Assembly (NCBI RefSeq): GCF_001040705.1
Contig: NZ_CVQP01000005.1
Coordinates: 269,884-333,883, forward strand
Length of the DNA stretch: 64,000 bases
Reading direction: 5' to 3'
Source of the DNA: Rhodococcus sp. RD6.2
GTDB taxonomy: Bacteria; Actinomycetota; Actinomycetes; Mycobacteriales; Mycobacteriaceae
Numbering within the stretch: position 1 is the stretch's first letter; each line of letters opens with the position of its first letter. A program made the position numbers and the translations under genes. The notes under the pieces are model-generated. The model saw only the letters and a list, made by a program, of their open reading frames with translations, was not told where the DNA came from and searched no databases. Shown in pieces: positions 42,296 to 49,816 of this stretch.

Positions 42296-44232
42296 CGGGC
42301 CCGCGGGGACCGATGACGGCGCCGGTCCGGAAGGCACGGTCGTTCGGACCGTCGATGAAACGCCTGGTGCACCTGCTGCTCACCTACCGCGGCTTCATGG
42401 TCACCGTCCTGCTGACCATCGTCGGGGCCGTCGTTCTCACCGCGATCGCGCCGCGGGTACTCGGCCACGCCACCGACCTCATTTTCAACGGCGTGATCGG
42501 ACAGACCCTTCCGGCCGGGACCACGAAGGACCAGGCGGTCGCGGGGCTCCGCGCGCAGGGCCAGAACACGTACGCGGACATGGTGAGTTCGATGGACGTG
42601 ATCCCCGGCGTCGGCGTCGACTTCACCGCTGTCGGGCGGGTCCTGCTGATCGTCCTCGCCCTGTATGTGGGGTCGGCACTGCTGTCGTGGATCGGCGCCT
42701 ACCTCCTCAACATCGTCGTGGTCGGAACGATTCGGCGACTGCGTGCCGACGTGGAGGCGAAGCTCCACCGGCTCCCGCTGCGGTACTACGACACGATCCC
42801 CCGCGGAGACCTTCTCAGCCGCGTCACCAACGACCTCGACAACCTCTCGCAGAGCCTGCAGCAGACCATTTCCCAGCTGCTGAACTCGGTGCTCACCGTC
42901 ATCGCGATCCTCGTGATGATGTTCTCGATCTCGCCGCTGCTGGCGCTCATCTCGCTGGTGACGATCCCCCTGGCCCTCGTCGCGACGATGCTGATCGCAC
43001 GCAGGTCCAAACCGCACTTCTCCGCGCAGTGGTCGTCGACGGGCAAGCTCAATGCGCAGGTCGAGGAGGCGTTCACGGGACACGAACTCCTGCAGGCGTT
43101 CGGCCGCCAGCGTGAGGTCGAGGACGAGTTCGACGAACGCAACGACAAGCTTTACCAGTCGAGTTGGCGAGCCCAGTTCATCTCGGGTCTCGTGCAGCCC
43201 GCGATCATGTTCCTCGGCAACCTGAACTACGTGGCGGTCGCCGTCGTCGGCGGGCTGCAGGTCGCATCCGGCTCGCTCAGCCTCGGGTCGGTGCAGGCGT
43301 TCATCCAGTACTCGCGTCAGTTCACCCAGCCACTCGCGCAGATCGGCGCCATGTTCAATCTCCTGCAGAGCGGCGTGGCGTCCGCGGAACGGATCTTCGA
43401 CATCCTCGACGCCGACGAGCAGACACCCGACCCGACGCAGCCGCTCACACCGCAGACCAACTGCGGGCGCATCGAATTCGAGGACGTCTCGTTCCGGTAC
43501 GTGCCCGAGAAGCCGCTCATCGAGAACCTCACGCTGGTGGCCGAACCCGGGCACATGGTCGCCATCGTCGGACCGACCGGTGCGGGCAAGACGACCCTGG
43601 TGAACCTCATCATGCGGTTCTACGACGTCGACACCGGGACGATCCGCGTCGACGGCGTCGACTCACAGGAGATGACCCGCGACGACCTCCGCGAACGCAC
43701 CGGCATGGTGCTGCAGGATTCGTGGCTGTTCGGCGGCACCATCTACGAGAACATCGCCTACGGCGACCCGTCCGCCACACGCGAGGAGGTGATGGAGGCC
43801 GCGGAGCTCAGCCACGTCGAGCATTTCGTGCGCACTCTGCCCGACGGGTACGACACCGTCCTCGACGACGAGGGGGGCGGCGTGAGCGCCGGTGAACGGC
43901 AGCTCATCACGATTGCCCGTGCGTTCCTCGCCAAGCCAGTCGTCCTCATCCTCGACGAGGCGACGAGCTCCGTCGACACCCGAACCGAACTCCTCATCCA
44001 GAAGGCGATGGCGAACCTGCGCACCGACCGGACGAGTTTCGTCATCGCGCACCGACTTTCGACGATCCGTGACGCCGACGTCATCGTCGTCATGGAGGAC
44101 GGCCACATCGTCGAGCAGGGCACCCACGACGAACTGCTCGCCGCACGCGGCGCCTACCGGGACCTGTACGTCAGCCAGTTCACGGGTCCCGCCGAAGTGG
44201 ATCCCGAGGCCGTCCCCGTGCACGGCGGCTGA
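42292..44232 (+). CDS. ABC exporter half-transporter 2 (Rv1272c-like), catalytic half
   Basis: A 646-residue TMD-NBD half transporter. The extra N-terminal arm and an extended segment (about 55-100) between the first helices is as in Rv1272c-type proteins. Walker A GPTGAGKTTL, signature VSAGERQLITIARAF, Walker B LILDEATSSVD with the catalytic Glu and H-loop IAHRLST are all intact, so it carries the full ATPase residues. It pairs with the upstream half transporter, with the GTG start overlapping its stop. The pair probably exports a lipid or drug-like molecule. A long hairpin follows. Confidence 0.9.
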   Translation: MTGPRGPMTAPVRKARSFGPSMKRLVHLLLTYRGFMVTVLLTIVGAVVLTAIAPRVLGHATDLIFNGVIGQTLPAGTTKDQAVAGLRAQGQNTYADMVSSMDVIPGVGVDFTAVGRVLLIVLALYVGSALLSWIGAYLLNIVVVGTIRRLRADVEAKLHRLPLRYYDTIPRGDLLSRVTNDLDNLSQSLQQTISQLLNSVLTVIAILVMMFSISPLLALISLVTIPLALVATMLIARRSKPHFSAQWSSTGKLNAQVEEAFTGHELLQAFGRQREVEDEFDERNDKLYQSSWRAQFISGLVQPAIMFLGNLNYVAVAVVGGLQVASGSLSLGSVQAFIQYSRQFTQPLAQIGAMFNLLQSGVASAERIFDILDADEQTPDPTQPLTPQTNCGRIEFEDVSFRYVPEKPLIENLTLVAEPGHMVAIVGPTGAGKTTLVNLIMRFYDVDTGTIRVDGVDSQEMTRDDLRERTGMVLQDSWLFGGTIYENIAYGDPSATREEVMEAAELSHVEHFVRTLPDGYDTVLDDEGGGVSAGERQLITIARAFLAKPVVLILDEATSSVDTRTELLIQKAMANLRTDRTSFVIAHRLSTIRDADVIVVMEDGHIVEQGTHDELLAARGAYRDLYVSQFTGPAEVDPEAVPVHGG

Positions 44233-44259
44233 CGCTGCCCACCTGCCCGCCGTTCCCTG

Positions 44260-44314
44260 GTTCCCTGATGTCACATTGGGTCACCTCAGGTTATCCAATG
44301 TGACATCAGGGAAC
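44260..44314 (+). terminator. Perfect 20-bp inverted repeat after the ABC operon
   Basis: GTTCCCTGATGTCACATTGG (44260-44279) has its exact complement at 44295-44314 with a 15-nt loop. It lies 28 nt after the ABC stop and before the DUF1801 gene. It may be a terminator or a dispersed palindrome. Confidence 0.6.
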
Positions 44315-44386
44315 TTGCGCTTGCGCCCCACGAACCGATCAGGATTCGAGAAGCGGGCGGCACCGTCCCGACGTAGCGTGATTCTC

Positions 44387-44833
44387 ATGAACACAACGAG
44401 TGAAGGTTCGGGATTCTCCTCCGACGAGAAGGCCGCGATGAAGCAGCGCGCCGACGAGTTGCGCTCGACGAAGGGCCTCAAGGGCGCCGCGAAGCAGGCT
44501 CGCGAGCTCGAGGCGTGCGTCGACGCAATCGACGCTCTCGCCGGGATCGACCGCGAGGTCGCGACGACATTTCATCGCGTCGTCGCCGAGGAGGCTCCCG
44601 ACCTGCGCCCGAAGACGTTCTACGGGTTTCCGGCCTATGCCGACGCCGACGACAAGGTCGTCATGTTCGTGCAGCCCAAGTCCAAGTTCGACACGAGGTA
44701 TCCGACGGTCAATTTCGACGAGAAGGCCAACCTCGACGACGGCGACATGTGGCCGACGTCGTTCGCCGTCGTCGCCGTGACGGACGCGGTGGAGAAGAGG
44801 CTGCGCACGCTGGTGAAGCAGGCCGTGTCCTGA
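44387..44833 (+). CDS. DUF1801-type protein (YdhG-like)
   Basis: A 148-residue small alpha/beta protein. The N-terminal helices (AMKQRADELRSTKGLKGAAKQARELEACVDAIDAL) are followed by the DUF1801 pattern PDLRPKTFYGFPAYADADDKVVMFVQPKSKFDTRYPTVNFD and VVAVTDAVEKRLRTLVKQAV. The family has a frataxin-like fold and unknown function. The ATG at 44387 is preceded by a weak ribosome site. Its last codon overlaps the possible CTG start of the next gene. Confidence 0.72.
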   Translation: MNTTSEGSGFSSDEKAAMKQRADELRSTKGLKGAAKQARELEACVDAIDALAGIDREVATTFHRVVAEEAPDLRPKTFYGFPAYADADDKVVMFVQPKSKFDTRYPTVNFDEKANLDDGDMWPTSFAVVAVTDAVEKRLRTLVKQAVS

Positions 44834-45213
44834 CCGATCCTGCGTCGCGGAACACCCGATGGGTCGGGATCACGATCGACTGCGCGAACCCGACACGCCT
44901 GGCTTCGTTTTGGAGCGCGATCCTGGACATTCCCGCCACCTCGGAACACGGCGATGATCCGGGATGGGCAACGGTCGGCTCGCGCTTCGACGGCTGGCCA
45001 CGCTTGACCTTTCAGCGTGTGGCCGAGCCCAAAATCGGAAAGGTCCGCATCCACCTCGACATCGCGGTCGACGACATCGACGCCGGCCGCCGCCGGGTCG
45101 AGAACCTGGGCGGGCGCTGGTCCGGTGTGCGGCACGACTACGACGAAGGAGTCGTCATGGTCATGCGCGACCCCGAGGACCACGAGTTCTGTCTGGTCCA
45201 GTTCTTCCGTTGA
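44830..45213 (+). CDS. VOC-superfamily (glyoxalase-like) protein with a probable CTG start
   Basis: A 127-residue single vicinal-oxygen-chelate domain. RWVGITIDCANPTRLASFWSAILDI, RIHLDIAVDDIDAGRRRVENLGG and DPEDHEFCLVQFF form the two beta-alpha-beta modules. No ATG, GTG or TTG precedes the conserved domain in frame. CTG at 44830 overlaps the TGA stop of the previous gene (CTGA) and has AGCAGG upstream, so coupling with a rare start is proposed. Could bind an antibiotic or act as a dioxygenase-like enzyme; no function can be named. Confidence 0.68.
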   Translation: MTDPASRNTRWVGITIDCANPTRLASFWSAILDIPATSEHGDDPGWATVGSRFDGWPRLTFQRVAEPKIGKVRIHLDIAVDDIDAGRRRVENLGGRWSGVRHDYDEGVVMVMRDPEDHEFCLVQFFR

Positions 45214-45267
45214 GACGCCGACCGGTCACCGCACGATTGACGAAACGATAGGACAAGGATCTTCGGT

Positions 45268-45501
45268 ATGGAATTCGACGCGACGATCCCACTCGGATAC
45301 GACATCGCCTATACGGTCATCGTGGCCCTGTGGGCGATCCTGACGGGCGCTGCGCTCGTTTCCGTCCTCAGAACCCACCACGACCGGTCGGGATCGAAGT
45401 TCTGGTGGTCCGCTCTCGTCATCGCGCTTCCCGTCCTGGGCGCATCCGCGTGGTTCTTGAGCAGTGACCGACGCCGCGACACGAAACGAGATCACGCCTA
45501 G
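45268..45501 (+). CDS. Two-helix membrane protein (PLDc_N-like)
   Basis: A 77-residue protein with two hydrophobic helices (about 13-34 and 46-64), the second ending ALPVLGASAWFLSS. The W-x-L..PVLG-x-x-W pattern is that of the phospholipase D nuclease N-terminal (PLDc_N) membrane domain. It starts at 45268 with AAGGATC upstream. Probably a small inner-membrane protein of unknown role. Confidence 0.6.
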   Translation: MEFDATIPLGYDIAYTVIVALWAILTGAALVSVLRTHHDRSGSKFWWSALVIALPVLGASAWFLSSDRRRDTKRDHA

Positions 45502-45537
45502 GCTTCGGCCCAGGTCACAACCGAGACAGGCTGCTTG

Positions 45538-46023
45538 TCAAGGCATTTCGACGGTTTCGGCGCGGGCGATCTCCCCGATCGCGCGCCGCAGGTAACCGTC
45601 CACCGGTGCCTGCGCGACGGCGAGCAGGTCCGCGATGACCAGCAGCGCCTGGCGTAGAACCACGGGCCAGCCGACGCGAACGGTGTCCTCGTCGTAGTCG
45701 GTGAGGCCGAGCGATCCGGTGAGCACGACCGCGAGCGCGCCCACGTCGAGGGTCGGCAGCCACACCGCGGCGGCGCGGGCGCAGCGTTCGAGCACCTCCT
45801 GAACGGCCTCGCCCGTCAACCCGTCGGCGTGGGTGTCCTCGAGCAACTCCCGGACCATCGCCGAATGGACCGACCGCACCTGATCGGGATCCGCGGTGAG
45901 CAGCCGGTCGACGGCGTCGGCGTACGCCTCGGCCTCACCGGCCGTCGCTGCGGCGACGGCGTCGGACGTGCCGGTCGCGATGTCCTTCGCGGGACGCGGC
46001 CAGTCCGCGGGCCATTGCTGCAC
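45538..46023 (-). CDS. Conserved small protein, unknown function
   Basis: A 161-residue, mostly helical, acidic soluble protein that begins at GTG 46023 with GAGGAG upstream (VQQWPADWPRPAKD). Ala/Leu/Val-rich helices include AVAAATAGEAEAYADAVDRLLTADPDQVRSVHSAMVRELLEDTHADGL. I recognise no motif. It lies 29 nt downstream of the DUF4185 gene, so the two are probably co-transcribed. Confidence 0.5.
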   Translation of the reverse strand: MQQWPADWPRPAKDIATGTSDAVAAATAGEAEAYADAVDRLLTADPDQVRSVHSAMVRELLEDTHADGLTGEAVQEVLERCARAAAVWLPTLDVGALAVVLTGSLGLTDYDEDTVRVGWPVVLRQALLVIADLLAVAQAPVDGYLRRAIGEIARAETVEMP

Positions 46024-46052
46024 GGCGACGCTCCTCGGGTTCGGGCGCCGGG

Positions 46053-47498
46053 TCAGTCCAACTCGGCGCGCATCAGGAAGACGTTGTAGTCGGACCACGT
46101 CGAGATCGTGAAGTACAGGTCCTCGGCGGTCGACCACGGATGGATGAACCCACCGTACAACTCGGGGTACGACTCGACGCCCACCATCCGGACGGGCTCC
46201 GACCACGTGCCCTGAGGCGCATCGGACTCACGCAACGTGATGCCGGTCCGCAGGGTGTCGAGATAGCCGACGCGCCAGACGCCCCGGTCGTCGTCGTAGT
46301 CGACGGACAGTTCGCCTGCGGTGCCACGGATGATCGGGGTCGCCGCCCGCGGACCCCCGACCGGCGTCCACTCGCCGTCACTCCAGTACTGGTACGCGGA
46401 CTTGTTGAGGACGTCCGCCTCGGGCACCCGCGCCAGCGCGACCTCGCCGAGCCGGGTGTTGGGCGTGCCGAACATGTACACGTACCCGCCCTGCGGGACC
46501 ATCGCCGCGACCTGGAACCTCCCGAGCCCGAAGATGTTGTCCCAGCGCGCGTACGGGTCCTTCGTCCACGTCTGCCCGCCGTCGTCCGAGAAGGCGATGC
46601 CGCCGTGGTTGGTGAACCAGGTCGTCGGGATGCTGTTCCAGGTGCGGATCGACATGTAGCTCATGTACTGGCGCGACCCGATCGCGAAGCCCGACGTCGG
46701 GATCGTGGTGATCTCGACGTTGTCGATCTTGCGGCTGCTCAGCACCTCCGCGGCGTGGCAGCGGCTGTCCTGCACGAACTTGTCGATCGTCAGGCCGTCG
46801 GCAAGATCCGCGTCGGTGCTGAATCCCAGGACGTTGCTGCGCCAGTCGTCACCCTGTCCGCCGGGCGGGTGGAATCCGCGTCCGACGGTGTCGCCGAACG
46901 CGACGGCCACCTCACCCGGCTGCGACTCCCACATGATGCCGAGGTCGGTGCCGTTGACCTGCCACCGCTTGTCGGTGCGGTTGGTCGAGCTCGCGCCGGT
47001 CACCTTCGCAACCATGCTGACGTCCCGCAACTGCGGTGTGGTGCGCTTCGGCGACAGCGGCCCCGGCTCCGTCGGCGGAGTCGCCTCCGCCGGCGGGTCG
47101 GGCAGCTGCTGATCGGGGCCGGGCACCGGGATGCCGAACACGAACGGGTTGAAGTCCAGACCGATCTCCGGGATCCCGATCCGCGACGACAACCCGCCGG
47201 GCGGGTCGGGAACGTCGGTCAGGTCGGGGCACGGGTTGGTGCACGGGTCGGCGGGCAGCGGCTCCGGGGTGATCCGAACCGGGTCGGTTTCGGGCGCCGG
47301 GAATGGCACCGGCTCGACCCACGGGTACGGGATCGGGATGTTCAGCTTCTCCGGAATGACGGATTCGTGTTCCACCGGCGGATCGGACGCGCACGGACCC
47401 GTTCCGACCACCGGCGCCGCGGTCGCGGTGCCGCCGATCATTCCGCCCGCCGCGACCATCGTCGCGATCGCCGCCATCGCCACCGCCCGCTTGGACAT
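46053..47498 (-). CDS. Secreted DUF4185-like protein with a Pro-rich linker
   Basis: A 481-residue exported protein. The Sec signal (SKRAVAMAAIATMVAAGGMIGGTATA) is followed by about 110 Pro-rich residues with four Cys (CASDP and CTNPCPDL), then a DUF4185-like five-bladed propeller from about 150, with repeated motifs such as VAVAFGDTVGRGF, IAFSDDGGQTW and YVYMFGTPNTR. DUF4185 proteins often bind or cleave polysaccharides. The ATG at 47498 with AGGAGG upstream is preferred over GTG at 47504. It is the first gene of a two-gene minus-strand unit. Confidence 0.78.
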   Translation of the reverse strand: MSKRAVAMAAIATMVAAGGMIGGTATAAPVVGTGPCASDPPVEHESVIPEKLNIPIPYPWVEPVPFPAPETDPVRITPEPLPADPCTNPCPDLTDVPDPPGGLSSRIGIPEIGLDFNPFVFGIPVPGPDQQLPDPPAEATPPTEPGPLSPKRTTPQLRDVSMVAKVTGASSTNRTDKRWQVNGTDLGIMWESQPGEVAVAFGDTVGRGFHPPGGQGDDWRSNVLGFSTDADLADGLTIDKFVQDSRCHAAEVLSSRKIDNVEITTIPTSGFAIGSRQYMSYMSIRTWNSIPTTWFTNHGGIAFSDDGGQTWTKDPYARWDNIFGLGRFQVAAMVPQGGYVYMFGTPNTRLGEVALARVPEADVLNKSAYQYWSDGEWTPVGGPRAATPIIRGTAGELSVDYDDDRGVWRVGYLDTLRTGITLRESDAPQGTWSEPVRMVGVESYPELYGGFIHPWSTAEDLYFTISTWSDYNVFLMRAELD

Positions 47499-47676
47499 CG
47501 CCACCTCCTCAGGTCGGAACAGCGTGCACGATTGCGGTGTTCACTGCACTCCCCCGCGCGCGGTTCGCCGGAAATCGCCACCGAACCGCGATCCGCCGTG
47601 ACAGCATCCGGCATCGTTGGGGCATCGACGGATGGCCGTTCCGTCTCCTACGCTGTCGGGCTGAAGCTGAAGCGAG

Positions 47677-49089
47677 GTGACCGTGCACGACTCCCTGTCC
47701 CGCCCTGTCGGCCCCTATTCGTCTGGGCCGCCGGCCGACGCCTTGGCTGTCCACATTCCTGACCTGGAGCGTTTCGGTCTGGCTCAGCTGTGGCGGGCAC
47801 TCGTGGTCGGCACGGTGATCGCGGCGTGTGCACTGTTCGCGACCGTCACGAAGCCGTTCACCCGCCGGAACATGGGATGGGCCGATGCCGCGTCGGAGGG
47901 CGTCGTCAACGGCTTCGAATTCCTCGGCCCGACCTTCGTCAAGCTGGGACAGTTGATGGCGTCGTCGTCGGGGATGTTCCCGCCTGCGCTCGCGAATGCC
48001 TGCCTGCGGTGCCTCGACGACGTACCGCCGGTGCCCGCCGCGCAGGCACGGGCCGTGGTCGAGGCGGACCTGGGCCATCCGATCGGCGAGCTGTTCGCCG
48101 AGTTCGACGATCGTCCGCTGGCCGCGGCGTCCGTCGCGCAGGTGCACGCGTGTGTCCTGCCCGACGGCCGCCAGGCCGTGATCAAGGTGCAGCGCCCGGG
48201 CATCCGCCACCGCATGCTGCTGGACCTGCGGACCGCCTATTGGGGTGCCCGCAAACTCGAGCGGCTCCACGACTTCTTCCGGATCGCCAACGCGACGGCG
48301 ATCATCCGGGATCTGCACAACGCGACGATGACGGAGCTCAACAGCGCCGTCGAAGCGGACCGGCAGACCCGGTTCCGGGACGCACTGTGGACGTTCGGGG
48401 ACAACAAGGGCGTCACCGCGCCCGAAGTGTACTGGCCGTACTGCGGGCCGCACGTCATCTGTATGGAACGGATGCACGGCATCCCGTTCGATCGGATCGA
48501 ATCAGACGAGTCGGTGGACACCCGCATGCTGATCCGCCGCGGCGTGAAGGCCTGGATCGAGGCGATCACGATCCACGGCCCGTTCCACGGTGACGTGCAC
48601 GCAGGCAACCTGTGGCTCCTCGACGACGGTCGTGTCTCCCTCCTCGACTTCGGCATCGTCGGCGAACTGCCCGAGGTGTGGCGGTCGATCCTGCGCGACA
48701 TGTTCCACGCCACGCTGATCGACGGGGACTACTCCGCCGTCGCCCGCGGCATCCGCTCCCTCGGCTACACCTCGGACCTCGACGCCACGGACGCGGAGAT
48801 CGGCGCCCAGGTCGGGGCCGTGCTGGCACCGGTGTTCGCGAACGATCTGGGCGAGCTGAAGCTGAGTTCGCTGATCGGCGCGCTCGTCACCATCGGCAGG
48901 CAGTGGGGTGTCGCGAGCCCGGAGGAGCTCGTGCTGTTCGGCAAGCAGCTCGGCTACTTCGAGCGGTACGCGACGCGGATGGCGCCCGGCTGGGTGATGG
49001 GCACCGACCTGTACCTGTTCCGCAACGTGTTTCCCGACGAGGTCGCGGCCCGCGCGGAACAGCTCGGCGTCACCCTTCCCGAGGACTGA
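47677..49089 (+). CDS. UbiB/ABC1-family atypical kinase
   Basis: A 470-residue UbiB-type protein. LYKLGQ-like GPTFVKLGQLMASSSGMFP, AAASVAQVHACVLPDGRQAVIKVQRPGI (nucleotide-binding Lys) and HGDVHAGNLWLLDDGRVSLLDFGIVGEL (the D-x4-N and DFG motifs) are visible. Family members act in isoprenoid-quinone homeostasis or lipid transfer. The N-terminal segment (about 35-60) is hydrophobic and may associate with membranes. The start is GTG 47677 or 47683; both follow GAAGCGAG. A rhomboid-like gene follows at 33 nt. Confidence 0.85.
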   Translation: MTVHDSLSRPVGPYSSGPPADALAVHIPDLERFGLAQLWRALVVGTVIAACALFATVTKPFTRRNMGWADAASEGVVNGFEFLGPTFVKLGQLMASSSGMFPPALANACLRCLDDVPPVPAAQARAVVEADLGHPIGELFAEFDDRPLAAASVAQVHACVLPDGRQAVIKVQRPGIRHRMLLDLRTAYWGARKLERLHDFFRIANATAIIRDLHNATMTELNSAVEADRQTRFRDALWTFGDNKGVTAPEVYWPYCGPHVICMERMHGIPFDRIESDESVDTRMLIRRGVKAWIEAITIHGPFHGDVHAGNLWLLDDGRVSLLDFGIVGELPEVWRSILRDMFHATLIDGDYSAVARGIRSLGYTSDLDATDAEIGAQVGAVLAPVFANDLGELKLSSLIGALVTIGRQWGVASPEELVLFGKQLGYFERYATRMAPGWVMGTDLYLFRNVFPDEVAARAEQLGVTLPED

Positions 49090-49122
49090 CGAACCGGCAG
49101 TTCCGGGGTCACACTGGAGTCC

Positions 49123-49806
49123 GTGGCAGTCCGGGATCGGCTCCATCTGTCGGCGTCCGCGGTGTGGGCGTACATCCGACGCGCCCCTGGCACGTACCTC
49201 TGGCTGGCAGTCCTACTGGTCACGACGATCGTCGGGCGGCAACTCCCCGACCCCGTCCTGAACGAGGTTCTGGGCGACCGATCGACCAACCTGCACCACC
49301 TGAGTGAAGACCCCCTGCGGGTGCTGGTCAGCAGTGCGTTCTGGCTCGCGGGCGGCCCGTGGATCTCCTACTTCGTGCTCTACAACATCTTTCACGTGCC
49401 CGCCGAGCGCTGGCTGGGGACACTGCGCTGGGCGTCGGTCTGCGTGATCGCGCACGTCGGCGCCACGTACCTCAGCGAAGGGGTCCTGTACTGGGCCATC
49501 CGGCACGGCGAGGCGCCGGCGTCCGCGGTGACCACCCTCGACGTCGGCGTCAGCTACGCCCTCGCCGGGGTGGTGGGTGTGCTCGCATACCGGATCGTGT
49601 CACCGTGGCGGTATGTCTACGTCGCAAGCGTCGTAACGTTCTTCGCGGTCCCGGTGCTCGTGAGCCAGACCTTCACCGATGTCGGGCACCTGAGCGCCGC
49701 GCTGATCGGCTTCGCGTGCTATCCGCTCACCCGTGTTCGGCGCGGCGTGTGGGATCCGGTGGCGGCAGTTCGATCGTTGCTTCCGCACCGACAACCGGCA
49801 GGCTGA
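49123..49806 (+). CDS. Rhomboid-like membrane protein
   Basis: A 227-residue polytopic membrane protein with about six hydrophobic helices. The layout is that of actinobacterial rhomboid-like proteins. A Ser in TTLDVGVSYALAG and His in DVGHLSAALIGF sit where the GxSG and the catalytic His would be, although GVSY departs from GxSG, so activity is uncertain. GTG at 49123 is the start. It follows the UbiB-like gene closely and is probably co-transcribed with it. Confidence 0.68.
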   Translation: MAVRDRLHLSASAVWAYIRRAPGTYLWLAVLLVTTIVGRQLPDPVLNEVLGDRSTNLHHLSEDPLRVLVSSAFWLAGGPWISYFVLYNIFHVPAERWLGTLRWASVCVIAHVGATYLSEGVLYWAIRHGEAPASAVTTLDVGVSYALAGVVGVLAYRIVSPWRYVYVASVVTFFAVPVLVSQTFTDVGHLSAALIGFACYPLTRVRRGVWDPVAAVRSLLPHRQPAG

Positions 49807-49816
49807 CAACCATCGT

